A stretch of DNA of 64,000 bases, from positions 558,001 through 622,000 of the forward strand of contig NZ_BMDR01000001.1 in assembly GCF_014635885.1 (NCBI RefSeq), written 5' to 3'. Below are positions 28,810 to 38,373 of the stretch, piece by piece; position 1 is the first letter of the stretch, and every line of letters begins with the position of its first letter. Source of the DNA: Acinetobacter vivianii. GTDB lineage: Bacteria > Pseudomonadota > Gammaproteobacteria > Pseudomonadales > Moraxellaceae. The position numbers were made by a program, and so were the translations under genes. Below the pieces are notes generated by a model, which saw nothing but the letters and a program-made list of their open reading frames with translations, ran no database searches and had not been told where the DNA came from.

Positions 28810-31749
28810 TTAATTGACTTGCTTGATGCTAAATCCAAGTTTCTGCAATTCTTCGCGTTTCGCAAATGGCGCAACGACCGCTTTCACTGGTTTTTGAGCC
28901 AATAAATACTGCTTGGCAACGCGTTGTAAATCATTCAGATTCACATTGAGCAAACGTTCACGCAGAATCTTACGGAATTTTGGTGTACGTGCATGTAGCA
29001 ATGCATAACATGCAGTAATCGCCTCACCCGCTGGAGAACCCGGTTTATCCATACTCGCGACCAAGCCAAGAATAGCTTCTTCAAGTTGATGTGGCTGTTG
29101 CTCGGTATTCAATAACCATTGCACACTGGCTTCAAAATCGTTGAATGTTTCTGCTAAACGTGGATCACGATAGCTATAGAAACGGAACGAACACGCATTA
29201 CCATCATAGCTTGCACCACCACCATACGCACCGCCTTTTTCACGAATGGCACTATGCAAGAAACCATTTCGTAAATAAGCTGCCAATACCATCAATGGTG
29301 CTGCATCTGGATGAGCTACATCAACTGCTTGGTAAGCAGATGCACAGAATTGTACATTGGCTTGAATTAACCACGCTTCATCATCTGAAGTATTCACAGG
29401 TTCGACTTGCGTTAATTGAACAGGTGTTTCGTCAACAGCCAGCTTATCCCAGACATTTTGAATTTCTTCGACCAGACGATCCGATTGATGTTCTTCACAG
29501 ACCAATAGGAATTGTTTAGGCGCTTGTAGTAATTTACGATGAATCGACTGTAACTCGCCAATTAACGCTTGATAAGCTGCATCATCCTGATCAATTTTAT
29601 TGACCAACTCGGTTAACCAGTTCAATGCGCCCAAGCCTGTGTTGTGATAATCACGGCGCGCCAAAGCACTCATTTGACGAGATGCAGCCTGCATCGCATA
29701 GCTATGACCAGAACCGGATAAACGTGACTGCCAACGCGTTTTACGTTGCTGTAATAGTTCAATAATGCGATCTTTCTCATCAAAACGTAGTTGTTCAAAT
29801 GCCAATTTCAATAATTGAATCGCATCCAGTTTTTGTGTCAGTGATTTGGTGGTTAAAGTCAGCCATGCGCTGATACGGTCTTTATCATCCACCTTACTAC
29901 GCAACGATGCGCCCATACCCAAACCACCACTTACGGCTGTCTGAATCTGCTGGAATTCAAGATAATCATATTCACCAGCGCCGACTTCACCCATCAGAAT
30001 CGAAAGTAAATTGAAGTAAGGTGATTGAACAATCTCGTCAGGAATCTGAATCAACACTTGTTGATAGTAAATACCATTGGTGCCTGCATGGTATAAATTT
30101 AACGGCGTATCTAAACGATTACAGATAATTTCGCGCAACTGGCCTTGAACAATCTGCAACTCGGCAGGTACATCTTCCAAACCAACTTTTGGTAATAACT
30201 CAAGATTATCAGGCGTATCCTGACGCTGCTTTAAGGCTGCAGTTTTTTCTTCAATCTCGATCTTCTGCGCATCGGTTAAATTGGCCGTAATCTCAGCCAG
30301 ACGCGCCTGTTCTGCTTGCTGCTCTTTCACCGATTTGGTTGCATCAGGGACTAAAGTCATTTGTACACGATGCGGATTATCTAACAGGTGAGTTTGAATC
30401 AGATTTGATAACCACATCGGGTCTTTCAACTCTTCTTTCACTTGCTCAATCGCAGAATCTACGTCCCAGACATGAATCGGATCACTATGATGAATGGCAC
30501 TGCCCAGTCCATTTAAAATCAGGCTTAAACCGTACGGTGTGCCATCGCCATTGATTTCACGTTGATGTAATTCAATCTGATGAAGAATTGCATCGACAAA
30601 ATCGGTATCTACTGGCTTAGAAGCCACCTCTTTCAGAATATCCAGAATGCCATTTTTAAATGTTTCTGCATGTTCAGCATTTGAACCTTGAACACCACAA
30701 TAGAAGGTCATTTCAAAGTTGCTGTCATCAACCCCCATGAGTGGGCCTGTTGACTGTGCATAGCCACAGGTTTCCAAATAGTGACGTAAAGGTGAAGCCG
30801 AATTCTCTAATAGAACCCCCTCAACCAAACGCATACCTAGACGGAGTTTGGTATCGCTGGTTTGTGGCAATAACCATGACATTACATGATAAGTTTTATC
30901 TTTCAAATCTTCGCTATCAACCGCATAGCTTTCAGTCACTTCGACTGGTGCAGTCAAGCGTTTCTCAGGTTTTGAGTATAAAGTCGTGCCTTGAGAGAAC
31001 TTGTGTAATGCCAGACTTTCGAACTGTTCTTGCAAGTCATATGCACTTTGATTGCCAAAAGTCATGAATACCGCATTGCTTGGGTGATAATGCGTTTTAT
31101 AGAAATCAACCAGTTGCTCATAGCTTAAATCTGGAATGTCTTTTGGATCGCCACCAGAGTTGTAGTGATAAGTTGTTTCTGGGAACAAATGATGTGCAAG
31201 TTGATGATAAAGCTGATCCGTTGGAGAGCTCATCGCACCTTTCATTTCATTAAAGACAACGCCTTTATACACAGCCTGATCATTTTCAAGCTCAATACGA
31301 ATCCCTTCCTGAGCAAAGTCTAAAGGGTTCAGATTGGCAGCAAATGCAGCGTCCAAATAAACAGACAGTAAGTTTTGAAAATCTTTTTTGTTTTGTGTCG
31401 CAAATGGATAAGCTGTCCAGTCGGCGGCAGTAAAAGCATTCATGAACGTATTGAGTGAACGACGGATCATCAGGAAAAACGGATCACGTACAGGAAACTT
31501 CTCAGAACCACACAACGCGGTATGTTCTAAAATATGTGCTGCTCCTTTAGAATCCATTGGCTGGGTTCTAAAGGCAACCAGAAACACATTTTCATCATGA
31601 CTGGTCGCCAAGTGATAGTGAACAGCGCCAGTCACTTTATGCTTATATTCTGAAACTTGAATATCAAGTGCTTCTACATGGTGTTGACGTAATAGCTGAA
31701 ACGCGGGATGAATAGTTTGAGTAATGCTTTCAGTAACATCTACAGTCAT
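28810..31749 (-). CDS. PreP-like M16C zinc metallopeptidase
   Basis: The 979-residue protein is an insulinase-family (M16C) peptidase of the presequence-protease type, which degrades short peptides in a closed chamber. The inverted zinc motif HILEHTALCGSEKFPVRDPF is near residue 73, and two homologous halves follow, the second containing EKGGAYGGGAS. No signal peptide is visible, so it is probably cytoplasmic. GGAGATCAC precedes the ATG. The gene is the first of a run with pldA and the C39-like gene; whether this means a link to membrane or peptide turnover is unclear. Confidence 0.92.
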   Translation of the reverse strand: MTVDVTESITQTIHPAFQLLRQHHVEALDIQVSEYKHKVTGAVHYHLATSHDENVFLVAFRTQPMDSKGAAHILEHTALCGSEKFPVRDPFFLMIRRSLNTFMNAFTAADWTAYPFATQNKKDFQNLLSVYLDAAFAANLNPLDFAQEGIRIELENDQAVYKGVVFNEMKGAMSSPTDQLYHQLAHHLFPETTYHYNSGGDPKDIPDLSYEQLVDFYKTHYHPSNAVFMTFGNQSAYDLQEQFESLALHKFSQGTTLYSKPEKRLTAPVEVTESYAVDSEDLKDKTYHVMSWLLPQTSDTKLRLGMRLVEGVLLENSASPLRHYLETCGYAQSTGPLMGVDDSNFEMTFYCGVQGSNAEHAETFKNGILDILKEVASKPVDTDFVDAILHQIELHQREINGDGTPYGLSLILNGLGSAIHHSDPIHVWDVDSAIEQVKEELKDPMWLSNLIQTHLLDNPHRVQMTLVPDATKSVKEQQAEQARLAEITANLTDAQKIEIEEKTAALKQRQDTPDNLELLPKVGLEDVPAELQIVQGQLREIICNRLDTPLNLYHAGTNGIYYQQVLIQIPDEIVQSPYFNLLSILMGEVGAGEYDYLEFQQIQTAVSGGLGMGASLRSKVDDKDRISAWLTLTTKSLTQKLDAIQLLKLAFEQLRFDEKDRIIELLQQRKTRWQSRLSGSGHSYAMQAASRQMSALARRDYHNTGLGALNWLTELVNKIDQDDAAYQALIGELQSIHRKLLQAPKQFLLVCEEHQSDRLVEEIQNVWDKLAVDETPVQLTQVEPVNTSDDEAWLIQANVQFCASAYQAVDVAHPDAAPLMVLAAYLRNGFLHSAIREKGGAYGGGASYDGNACSFRFYSYRDPRLAETFNDFEASVQWLLNTEQQPHQLEEAILGLVASMDKPGSPAGEAITACYALLHARTPKFRKILRERLLNVNLNDLQRVAKQYLLAQKPVKAVVAPFAKREELQKLGFSIKQVN

Positions 31750-31881
31750 GTGATCTCCAATTTATCTCTATTAAATCATTACGATTGATTATAGAGAGTC
31801 TACCGAAGAATACGTATCGATATCCATGTAAATTACTCTATTTTTGTAGAAAAATGCAGCGGCTAAACAGAACACAGTTGA

Positions 31882-32331
31882 TTAAAAAACTTTCCGGAAA
31901 TTACTGTGCCCCCAATCTACACTTTCATATCCCATACGTTGGTAGAAATTCGCCGCATTTTTAGTATCGGTATATAAACACAACTGCTCAAAATAAGTTT
32001 GGGCATACTGCTCGATATACTTCAATAAATATGCACCCACTGTTTTTTGACGACAATCAGGATGAATATAAAAACGGCGTAGTCTGCCCATTTTTCCAGT
32101 TTGGTCGAAAGGATCCTGACTAACGCCACCTACTGCAATCAGATTCTGATCTTTATATACTGCAAATAAGCCTTCTCCATATTGATCAAAACGATTTTTG
32201 CCCGTTTCAAATTCGTGCTTAAGTCTTTTTAAAAACTGGAACCCTTCTCGTTCAGACAATTCAATCAGCATATTCAGATCAGTCGGCAGCGTTAAAATTC
32301 GTTCTATTCTTAATCTTTGTAATAAATCCAT
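31882..32331 (-). CDS. GNAT family N-acetyltransferase
   Basis: The 149-residue protein fits the GNAT fold: a core strand LIAVGGVSQDP, the acetyl-CoA binding RRFYIHPDCRQKTVGAYLLKYIE (motif A, with Q/R-x-x-G/A), and a final YQRMGYESVDW. Substrate unknown. It faces the PfkB kinase gene across a short region. The ATG at 32331 has only a weak ribosome site. Confidence 0.87.
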   Translation of the reverse strand: MDLLQRLRIERILTLPTDLNMLIELSEREGFQFLKRLKHEFETGKNRFDQYGEGLFAVYKDQNLIAVGGVSQDPFDQTGKMGRLRRFYIHPDCRQKTVGAYLLKYIEQYAQTYFEQLCLYTDTKNAANFYQRMGYESVDWGHSNFRKVF

Positions 32332-32443
32332 GTCTTCGTCCTGAATTTCCCACGTATAAACAGCTGAATTTTTTTCAACAAACTATTGTAATCCTGAGCA
32401 TTGGTGTAAACTTTGCTTTTTGATTTTTACTGTGATGACAAAC

Positions 32444-33457
32444 ATGGCAACTGTTGATCTTTTTGCAATTGGTAATGCACTCATTGACCAGGAATTTAAA
32501 GTTTCTAATGAGTTTTTAGTAGAACAAGCTTTGCAAAAAGGTACCATGCAATTAGCTGATGGCGAAACACAGGCAGATTTATATCAAAAATTACAAACTA
32601 CCCAAAGCTACAAAGGCCAAGCCAGTGGCGGTTCAGCAGCGAATACAAGCGTTGCTTTTAGTGCTCTAGGTGGTACTGCATTTTATGGTTGCCGTGTAGG
32701 TAACGATGAACTTGGCTCAATCTATTTAACCGGTTTAAACGAAGCTGGCATTAAAACAGCGACTCAATCAATTAGTGAAGGTGTGACAGGCACCTGCATG
32801 GTACTGATTAGTCCAGACTCTGAACGTACCATGCAAACTTATCTCGGTATTACCGCTGAATTGACAGCTGAACAAATTGACTTTGAACCATTAAAAACAG
32901 CGAAATGGTTATATATCGAAGGTTATTTATCTACAAGTGATACTGCACGCGTAGCGGTTAAACAGGCACGAGAACTGGCTAAAGCAAATGGTGTTAAAAT
33001 TGCCCTTTCTCTTTCTGACCCTGCAATGGTGCAATATGCTCGCTCAGGTTTAGAAGAACTGCTTGATGATGGCGTTGACTTGCTTTTCTGTAACGAACAG
33101 GAAGCCCTCATGTTTACCAATACAGAAAATCTTGACGCTGCAATTGAAACGCTGAAATTAAAAAACCAGCACATTGTAATCACACAAGGTGCCAAAGGCG
33201 CTGTCATCGTAAATGAAGCTCACCAGTTCCATGTGAATGGCCGCGTAGTTGAAGCAGTCGATACCAATGGCGCTGGCGATGCATTTGCTGGCGCATTCTT
33301 GTACGCAATTAATGCAGGTTTAAGCTTGGAAGCAGCAGCACAACTTGCTATTTTGATCTCAAGTGAAGTGGTTGCTCAATATGGACCACGTTTAAGCGTA
33401 GAAAATTACGCTAAACTCTTTGAACAATTCCAAAAAGCTCAACAGGAATGTGCATAA
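32444..33457 (+). CDS. PfkB family carbohydrate/adenosine kinase
   Basis: The 337-residue protein is a ribokinase-like kinase with the substrate-binding ASGGSAANTSVAFSALGG near residue 55 and the ATP/anion-hole motif DTNGAGDAFAGAFLYA with catalytic Asp near residue 275. Such proteins are often named adenosine kinases, but the sequence alone does not fix the sugar. I start at ATG 32444 because the conserved family beginning MATVDLFAIGNAL fits; earlier in-frame starts at 32420 and 32435 add a few residues. The Rieske gene follows after one base. Confidence 0.88.
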   Translation: MATVDLFAIGNALIDQEFKVSNEFLVEQALQKGTMQLADGETQADLYQKLQTTQSYKGQASGGSAANTSVAFSALGGTAFYGCRVGNDELGSIYLTGLNEAGIKTATQSISEGVTGTCMVLISPDSERTMQTYLGITAELTAEQIDFEPLKTAKWLYIEGYLSTSDTARVAVKQARELAKANGVKIALSLSDPAMVQYARSGLEELLDDGVDLLFCNEQEALMFTNTENLDAAIETLKLKNQHIVITQGAKGAVIVNEAHQFHVNGRVVEAVDTNGAGDAFAGAFLYAINAGLSLEAAAQLAILISSEVVAQYGPRLSVENYAKLFEQFQKAQQECA

Positions 33458-33458
33458 C

Positions 33459-33779
33459 ATGGAAAAGATTTGCATGACCGAAGAAGTCCCTGAGCGTGAG
33501 TCTCGTGCATATGATACGATGAAAGGGACAACTATTTTTATTACTCAAAAAGATGGCAGCTTTTATGCCTATCAGAATGTTTGCCCGCATTTGCAGACAG
33601 AACTTGAGTTCTTGGAAAATCAGTTTCTTGATCAGGATCGCGAATATATCCAATGTTCTACTCACGGCGCCCTATTTTCTGTTGAAACTGGCGAATGTAT
33701 TTCAGGCCCATGTCTGGGTGAATTCCTTGAAAAAGTAAATCTGGAAGTTCACTCAGATGGTGGTATCTATATCGATTGA
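33459..33779 (+). CDS. Rieske 2Fe-2S domain protein
   Basis: The 106-residue protein is a small Rieske ferredoxin of the non-haem-dioxygenase type: C-P-H in YQNVCPHLQTEL and C-x2-H in IQCSTHGALFSVETGECISGP bind the cluster. It starts one base after the kinase stop, and 10 bases before the YqiJ-like gene, so three genes are probably transcribed together. An electron-transfer partner is not visible nearby. Confidence 0.88.
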   Translation: MEKICMTEEVPERESRAYDTMKGTTIFITQKDGSFYAYQNVCPHLQTELEFLENQFLDQDREYIQCSTHGALFSVETGECISGPCLGEFLEKVNLEVHSDGGIYID

Positions 33780-33789
33780 TGCTTAAACC

Positions 33790-34413
33790 ATGAATTCTGC
33801 AATGACTGAGTTTTTCCTCAACTACTACCTTATGCCATTTCATATGAGCGTAGTCGCTTTGATCGTGCTTAGCATTGCAGAAACCATTGGCATTTTTATC
33901 GGCTTACGTCCAAGCCATCTGGTGAAGAAACTGGCCCCCGAATGGTTACTCAATTCGCCTTTAGTGGATGTAAAGTTTTCCAAATATCTGATTTTTGTTT
34001 TCTTGCTCATCAACTTTAGTTTTGCGGGCTATTTTCTCGAGCTTTCGTTCTTTGCCTTACAGCATTACTTTATTTCTCCATATTATTTATTTGTTCCTGC
34101 TTTGATCATCGACATTTTCTTTACCGTCTTTATGATTCACTGTCTGGATCAGGTAATTAAACCCAAAGTCATTCATACACATACCAATCTGGTTGGTCGT
34201 CTAGCAACAATTTCAACGGGAAATGCCCGTCCAGGTTTTTCTGCTCAAGCGCGTGTTCGTGATGAGTTTGGGCAACTATACTATGTACAAGTTGAACCAG
34301 AATATGGCGAATTGGAATTACAATCACAAGTCCTGTTGATTAGCCAAAAATCAAATTCACACTATCTTGCAAAAAAGATTTCTCTTTCAAATAACCTGTT
34401 TACCCCAGATTAA
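33790..34413 (+). CDS. YqiJ-like membrane protein with OB-fold tail
   Basis: The 207-residue protein has three or four membrane helices and a C-terminal soluble domain (from about residue 135, starting LVGRLATISTGNARPG) that resembles the OB-fold of YqiJ and NfeD-type proteins. Such proteins usually sit beside a flotillin/YqiK gene and act in membrane microdomain organisation. No flotillin gene is in this window, so here it occurs with a kinase and a Rieske protein instead. Function unknown. Confidence 0.75.
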   Translation: MNSAMTEFFLNYYLMPFHMSVVALIVLSIAETIGIFIGLRPSHLVKKLAPEWLLNSPLVDVKFSKYLIFVFLLINFSFAGYFLELSFFALQHYFISPYYLFVPALIIDIFFTVFMIHCLDQVIKPKVIHTHTNLVGRLATISTGNARPGFSAQARVRDEFGQLYYVQVEPEYGELELQSQVLLISQKSNSHYLAKKISLSNNLFTPD

Positions 34414-34550
34414 AACCAATCAAAAGCCGCTAAACGCGATATCCAAGCCTAAAACAAACACAATGTTACAAAAGTACACAATAAAAATAGGTGTTTTATA
34501 TCTTCCCTTCTGAAGTGATTCGTGATCTAGAAATACGACAAAACACAAAA

Positions 34551-34564
34551 GTGATGTTCATCAC
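34551..34564. promoter_or_regulatory. CRP/Vfr-like (or FNR-like) palindrome
   Basis: GTGATGTTCATCAC: perfect arms around TT, with flanks AAA and ATTT. This matches the CRP consensus GTGA-N6-TCAC, and also TGAT-N4-ATCA of FNR/ANR. Acinetobacter has a Vfr-like regulator (family knowledge), so the CRP reading seems likelier. Confidence 0.45.
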
Positions 34565-34731
34565 ATTTCTACAAATAAACTCTACCTAAATGCTTGGTTT
34601 TATCAGTATTTCAATCTAAGAATAATTTAGATATGTAGTTAAAATGATAAGCCACTGTATATATTATATATTTTATATCCATACCATTTTGGTTGGTTTA
34701 ATATTTATTTAATTCATTTTAAACCAGAGCT

Positions 34732-34782
34732 TTTTAATCAGATTTAAAATTATAAATACAACTGTTTTAATCAGATTTAAAA
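34732..34782. repeat. Two perfect 18-base direct repeats upstream of cyd genes
   Basis: TTTTAATCAGATTTAAAA occurs at 34732-34749 and 34765-34782, 33 bases apart (about three helix turns). Each copy is itself nearly palindromic (TTTTAA...TTAAAA). These could be binding sites for a dimeric regulator. Confidence 0.55.
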
Positions 34783-34967
34783 ATAATTCATATTATTTTA
34801 GTTGGATAAAATCATTATTTTTAAATTTTAATCAAAAATAAAATCAAGTTACTGTTTTATATAGACTATTTAAAATTAAATATATTAAAAACCCTAAAGG
34901 TTTATTTTCAATGGTTTTTATTTAATAATGTTTTACATCTTTTAAAATGTGTATGAGGCTAAGTTCT

Positions 34968-35159
34968 ATGAACACAAGTTCTCAAGATCCAAATCGGCGG
35001 CTCATCCGAGAAATCACGATTATTCTTATTATTAAAGTTGCACTTCTCTTGGTGATTAAACACATCTGGTTTGATGCCCCAACGATTCCAAAAGATTTTA
35101 ACAATGAAGTTGCCGAGCGTATTGCTGGTGACATGTCCAAAACTCAGGAGACACGTTGA
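34968..35159 (+). CDS. cydP: CydP, putative small subunit of cytochrome bd
   Basis: The 63-residue protein has one membrane helix after a basic [19 protein letters not shown] start, as in CydP of bd-oxidase operons. I choose ATG 34968, preceded by TGAGG, over an earlier start at 34947. The TGA overlaps the cydA ATG (TGATG), so they are translationally coupled. It is the first gene of the bd operon. Its exact role is poorly known. Confidence 0.75.
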   Translation: MNTSSQDPNRRLIREITIILIIKVALLLVIKHIWFDAPTIPKDFNNEVAERIAGDMSKTQETR

Positions 35160-36736
35160 TGATTTCTGAAAGCGTGGTCGATCTTTCGCGGTTCCAATTT
35201 GCAATGACCGCAATGTATCACTTTCTTTTCGTCCCTCTAACTTTAGGTCTGGCTTTTATTCTTGCCATTATGGAAACCACGTATGTGATTTCTGGTAAAG
35301 AAATCTATAAAGACATGACCAAATTCTGGGGGAAACTCTTCGGGATTAACTTTGCCCTAGGTGTAACCACTGGTTTAACCATGGAATTCCAGTTTGGTAC
35401 CAACTGGGCCTATTATTCCCACTATGTAGGCGATATTTTCGGGGCCCCGCTTGCCATTGAAGGTTTGATGGCATTCTTCCTTGAATCAACCTTTATCGGT
35501 TTGTTCTTCTTTGGGTGGGATCGCCTGTCTAAAGTCCAACATTTAGGCGTAACATGGTTAGTCGCAATTGGCTCGAATATGTCTGCCTTGTGGATTCTGA
35601 TCGCAAACGGTTGGATGCAAAACCCTGTCGGCGCTGCATTTAACTATGAAACCATGCGTATGGAACTGGTTGATTTCGGTGCATTGATCTTCAACCCTGT
35701 TGCTCAGGTGAAATTTGTGCATACGGTTTCTGCGGGTTATGTCACAGGTGCGATCTTCGTTCTTGCGATCTCAAGCTATTATCTATTAAAGAAACGTGAC
35801 TTACCGTTTGCGCGTCGTTCATTCGCAATTGCTGCCATCTTCGGTTTAGCTTCAACACTTTCTGTGATTTTGCTTGGTGATGAATCTGGTTATGAACTCG
35901 GTGATGTTCAAAAAACCAAACTTGCTGCAATCGAAGCTGAATGGCATACCGAACCTGCACCTGCTGCATTTACATTATTTGGTCTCCCAAATCAGCAGGA
36001 AATGCGTACCGACTATGCGATTAAGATTCCTTATGTGATGGGGATTATTGCAACCCGTTCTACAGACAAAGAAGTGACTGGTTTACGTGACTTGATGAAA
36101 GAACATGAAGTGCGTATCCGTAACGGTATGGTGGCTTATAGCGAGTTAGAAAAACTTCGTGCGGGTGACCGTTCTCCAGCCTTATTGGCTTCATTTGAGA
36201 AAAATCAAAAAGACTTAGGTTATGGCCTACTTTTGAAAAAATATTCTCCAAATGTAGTTGATGCAACTGAAGAACATATTCAGGCGGCAACTAAAGACAC
36301 CATTCCAAATGTAGCGGCTCTATTCTTCTCGTTCCGTGCGATGGTGGCTTCTGGCTTCCTGATGTTATTGCTATTCCTTCTTGCAACATGGTCTGTGGCA
36401 AAACGTAATGCCGAAGATAAACCTTGGTTACTCAAATTTGCTTTGTTTGCTCTCCCTCTCCCATGGATTGCTGCTCAAACAGGTTGGTATGTGGCTGAAG
36501 GTGGTCGTCAACCGTGGTCAATTGGTGAAATCTTACCAACACATCTGTCTGCTTCAAGTGTGAGTACAGGCGATGTATGGGGTTCAATCATCGCATTAGC
36601 TGCGTTCTATACCGTGCTACTGATTATCGAAATGTACTTAATGATCAAATTTGCGCGTTTAGGTCCAAGCTCGTTACATACTGGTAAATATCACTTCGAA
36701 AAACTCGAAGCAAAAGCTGAGGAGGCTCAGTCATGA
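35159..36736 (+). CDS. cydA: Cytochrome bd quinol oxidase subunit I
   Basis: CydA carries haems b558, b595 and d and oxidises quinol in the inner membrane. The 525-residue protein has the His ligand in [18 protein letters not shown], the conserved GRQPW near the C-terminus ([15 protein letters not shown]), and a long Q-loop ([13 protein letters not shown] through [11 protein letters not shown]), the form of the E. coli bd-I type rather than the short-loop cyanide-insensitive type. AGGAG lies eight bases before the ATG at 35159. It is part of the cydPABX-ybgE operon. Confidence 0.97.
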   Translation: MISESVVDLSRFQFAMTAMYHFLFVPLTLGLAFILAIMETTYVISGKEIYKDMTKFWGKLFGINFALGVTTGLTMEFQFGTNWAYYSHYVGDIFGAPLAIEGLMAFFLESTFIGLFFFGWDRLSKVQHLGVTWLVAIGSNMSALWILIANGWMQNPVGAAFNYETMRMELVDFGALIFNPVAQVKFVHTVSAGYVTGAIFVLAISSYYLLKKRDLPFARRSFAIAAIFGLASTLSVILLGDESGYELGDVQKTKLAAIEAEWHTEPAPAAFTLFGLPNQQEMRTDYAIKIPYVMGIIATRSTDKEVTGLRDLMKEHEVRIRNGMVAYSELEKLRAGDRSPALLASFEKNQKDLGYGLLLKKYSPNVVDATEEHIQAATKDTIPNVAALFFSFRAMVASGFLMLLLFLLATWSVAKRNAEDKPWLLKFALFALPLPWIAAQTGWYVAEGGRQPWSIGEILPTHLSASSVSTGDVWGSIIALAAFYTVLLIIEMYLMIKFARLGPSSLHTGKYHFEKLEAKAEEAQS

Positions 36737-37878
36737 TCGAATATGAACTCCTAAAAATTATCTGGTGGGTATTGGTCGGTGTTCTACTGATTGGCTTTGC
36801 CCTCACCGATGGTTTCGATATGGGCTCAATGGCATTGATGCCATTTGTAGGTAAAACCGATTCTGAACGCCGTGCTGCAATCAATACGATTGCACCGCAC
36901 TGGGATGGTAACCAAGTCTGGTTCATTACCGCAGGTGGTGCTTTATTTGCAGCTTGGCCAATGGTCTATGCGGTTGCCTTCTCCGGAATGTACTGGGCCT
37001 TGCTACTGGTTTTATTTGCCCTGTTCCTGCGACCTGTCGGATTTGACTATCGCTCCAAGTTAGAGAATACCCAATGGCGTACTTCTTGGGACTGGGGTCT
37101 ATGCATCGGTGGTGCAGTGCCTGCGCTAGTATTTGGTGTGGCATTCGGGAACTTGTTTATTGGTGTACCATTTAGCCTAGATGACACATTACGCTCACAA
37201 TATACAGGTAGCTTCTTTGCATTACTGAATCCATTTGCATTGATTTGCGGTATTGTCAGCCTATCTATGCTATGCGCACACGGCGGTGCATGGCTCATGC
37301 TACGTACGGACGGGAATTTACATAATCGCTCTGCCAAAGCAACACAAATCATGGCAATTGCATTCCTTGTGTGCTTCTTGGCTGCGGGTGCATGGTTATT
37401 CTTTGGTAATATCTCGGGTTATAGCTATGCCACTGCTGTAAATACAAATGCGGCACTCAACCCACTTGCTAAAGACGTTGTGACCAATGCCAATCATGGT
37501 TGGTTAAATAACTATACAACTTACCCGATTACCATGGCGGCACCGATTGTTGCAATTTTAGGTGCGCTATTGGTCATCATCAGCGCAGGCAAACATAAAG
37601 CGGCTGCAAGTTTTACAGGTACAAGCTTAATGATTGTTGGTGCAATCCTAACTGCTGGTTTTGCATTGTTCCCATTCTTGTTACCATCAAGCATTGATCC
37701 AACATCAAGCTTGACCATGTGGGATGCTGTTTCTAGTCATAAAACCCTCGGGGTAATGACGGTTGCTGCATGTATCTTCGTTCCACTCATTTTGATCTAT
37801 ACCTCTTGGTCTTATTACAAAATGTGGGGCGTCATCACCAACAAACACATTGAAGAAAATTCACATAGTTTGTACTAA
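36733..37878 (+). CDS. cydB: Cytochrome bd quinol oxidase subunit II
   Basis: CydB is the structural partner of CydA, with no haem of its own. The 381-residue protein starts [31 protein letters not shown], the family's hallmark, and has eight or nine membrane helices. Its ATG overlaps the cydA stop by four bases (ATGA), typical of tight coupling. Confidence 0.96.
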   Translation: MIEYELLKIIWWVLVGVLLIGFALTDGFDMGSMALMPFVGKTDSERRAAINTIAPHWDGNQVWFITAGGALFAAWPMVYAVAFSGMYWALLLVLFALFLRPVGFDYRSKLENTQWRTSWDWGLCIGGAVPALVFGVAFGNLFIGVPFSLDDTLRSQYTGSFFALLNPFALICGIVSLSMLCAHGGAWLMLRTDGNLHNRSAKATQIMAIAFLVCFLAAGAWLFFGNISGYSYATAVNTNAALNPLAKDVVTNANHGWLNNYTTYPITMAAPIVAILGALLVIISAGKHKAAASFTGTSLMIVGAILTAGFALFPFLLPSSIDPTSSLTMWDAVSSHKTLGVMTVAACIFVPLILIYTSWSYYKMWGVITNKHIEENSHSLY

Positions 37879-37892
37879 TCAGGAGATGTGAC

Positions 37893-37994
37893 ATGTGGTA
37901 TTTTGCATGGATTCTAGGCATTTTGATGGCATGTTTCGCAGGTGTGCTCAGTGCACTGTATATCGAACATCATCAAAATTTAGATGAGGAATAA
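37893..37994 (+). CDS. cydX: CydX, small subunit of cytochrome bd
   Basis: A 33-residue frame reads MWYFAWILGILMACFAGVLS and ends HHQNLDEE. The MWYFAWILG start and single helix are the CydX signature; CydX stabilises the haems of CydA. AGGAG precedes the ATG by seven bases. It lies 14 bases after cydB. It is easily missed because of its size. Confidence 0.92.
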   Translation: MWYFAWILGILMACFAGVLSALYIEHHQNLDEE

Positions 37995-37998
37995 TAAA

Positions 37999-38295
37999 AT
38001 GGCTGAAGCAATGACAACACCGAAGAATCGTAAAGCTCAAGTGCTTGCAATGACCATTTCGTTTTTGTTGGCATTGCCCCTTGCGGCTATTTTACTGGTA
38101 CATCCATCACTGATGCTGGATGCAAACGGACACTATAATCATAGCCTGCTGATGCTGGTGATGATTGGCATTTCTGGTGGCTTCGTGCATGGGGTTGGAT
38201 TTGTACCAAGATTCTGGTTATGGAAATGGTTATTTAGCCCTTATATCGCCTGGCCTTTGATGGTTCTTGGATACTTTATCTGGTTAGGCCAATAA
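37999..38295 (+). CDS. ybgE: YbgE family cyd-operon protein
   Basis: The 98-residue membrane protein has three hydrophobic helices and lies at the end of the bd operon, four bases after cydX, the position of YbgE in gammaproteobacteria. It contains HGVGFVPRFWLWKWLFSPY, which fits the family. Role unknown. The ATG at 37999 is preferred to an earlier ATA-rich start. A perfect terminator follows. Confidence 0.82.
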   Translation: MAEAMTTPKNRKAQVLAMTISFLLALPLAAILLVHPSLMLDANGHYNHSLLMLVMIGISGGFVHGVGFVPRFWLWKWLFSPYIAWPLMVLGYFIWLGQ

Positions 38296-38319
38296 GTTAT
38301 TTTCATTTTCTTACCATTT

Positions 38320-38350
38320 AAAAAAGCTGCCAGATCTGGCAGCTTTTTTA
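38320..38350. terminator. Bidirectional terminator, perfect palindrome
   Basis: AAAAAAGCTGCCAGA followed by its perfect mirror to TTTTTT. It ends the cyd operon and, on the other strand, the TonB-receptor gene. Confidence 0.93.
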
Positions 38351-38373
38351 ATTTTGGCTGACGTATCAAGTCA

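Larger units (their letters stand above)
34414..34967. other. Long AT-rich leader of the cytochrome bd operon
   Basis: About 550 bases without a gene. It holds a palindromic CRP-like site (34551-34564) and an 18-base direct repeat (34732-34782). The rest is extremely AT-rich. Length and repeats suggest that the bd operon is under complex control. Confidence 0.5.

Noticed and set aside
34551..34564. FNR/ANR box reading of the palindrome before cydP
   Set aside because: The outer T/A bases of TTGAT-N4-ATCAA are replaced by G/C, so the GTGA-N6-TCAC CRP-type reading fits better; FNR is not excluded.
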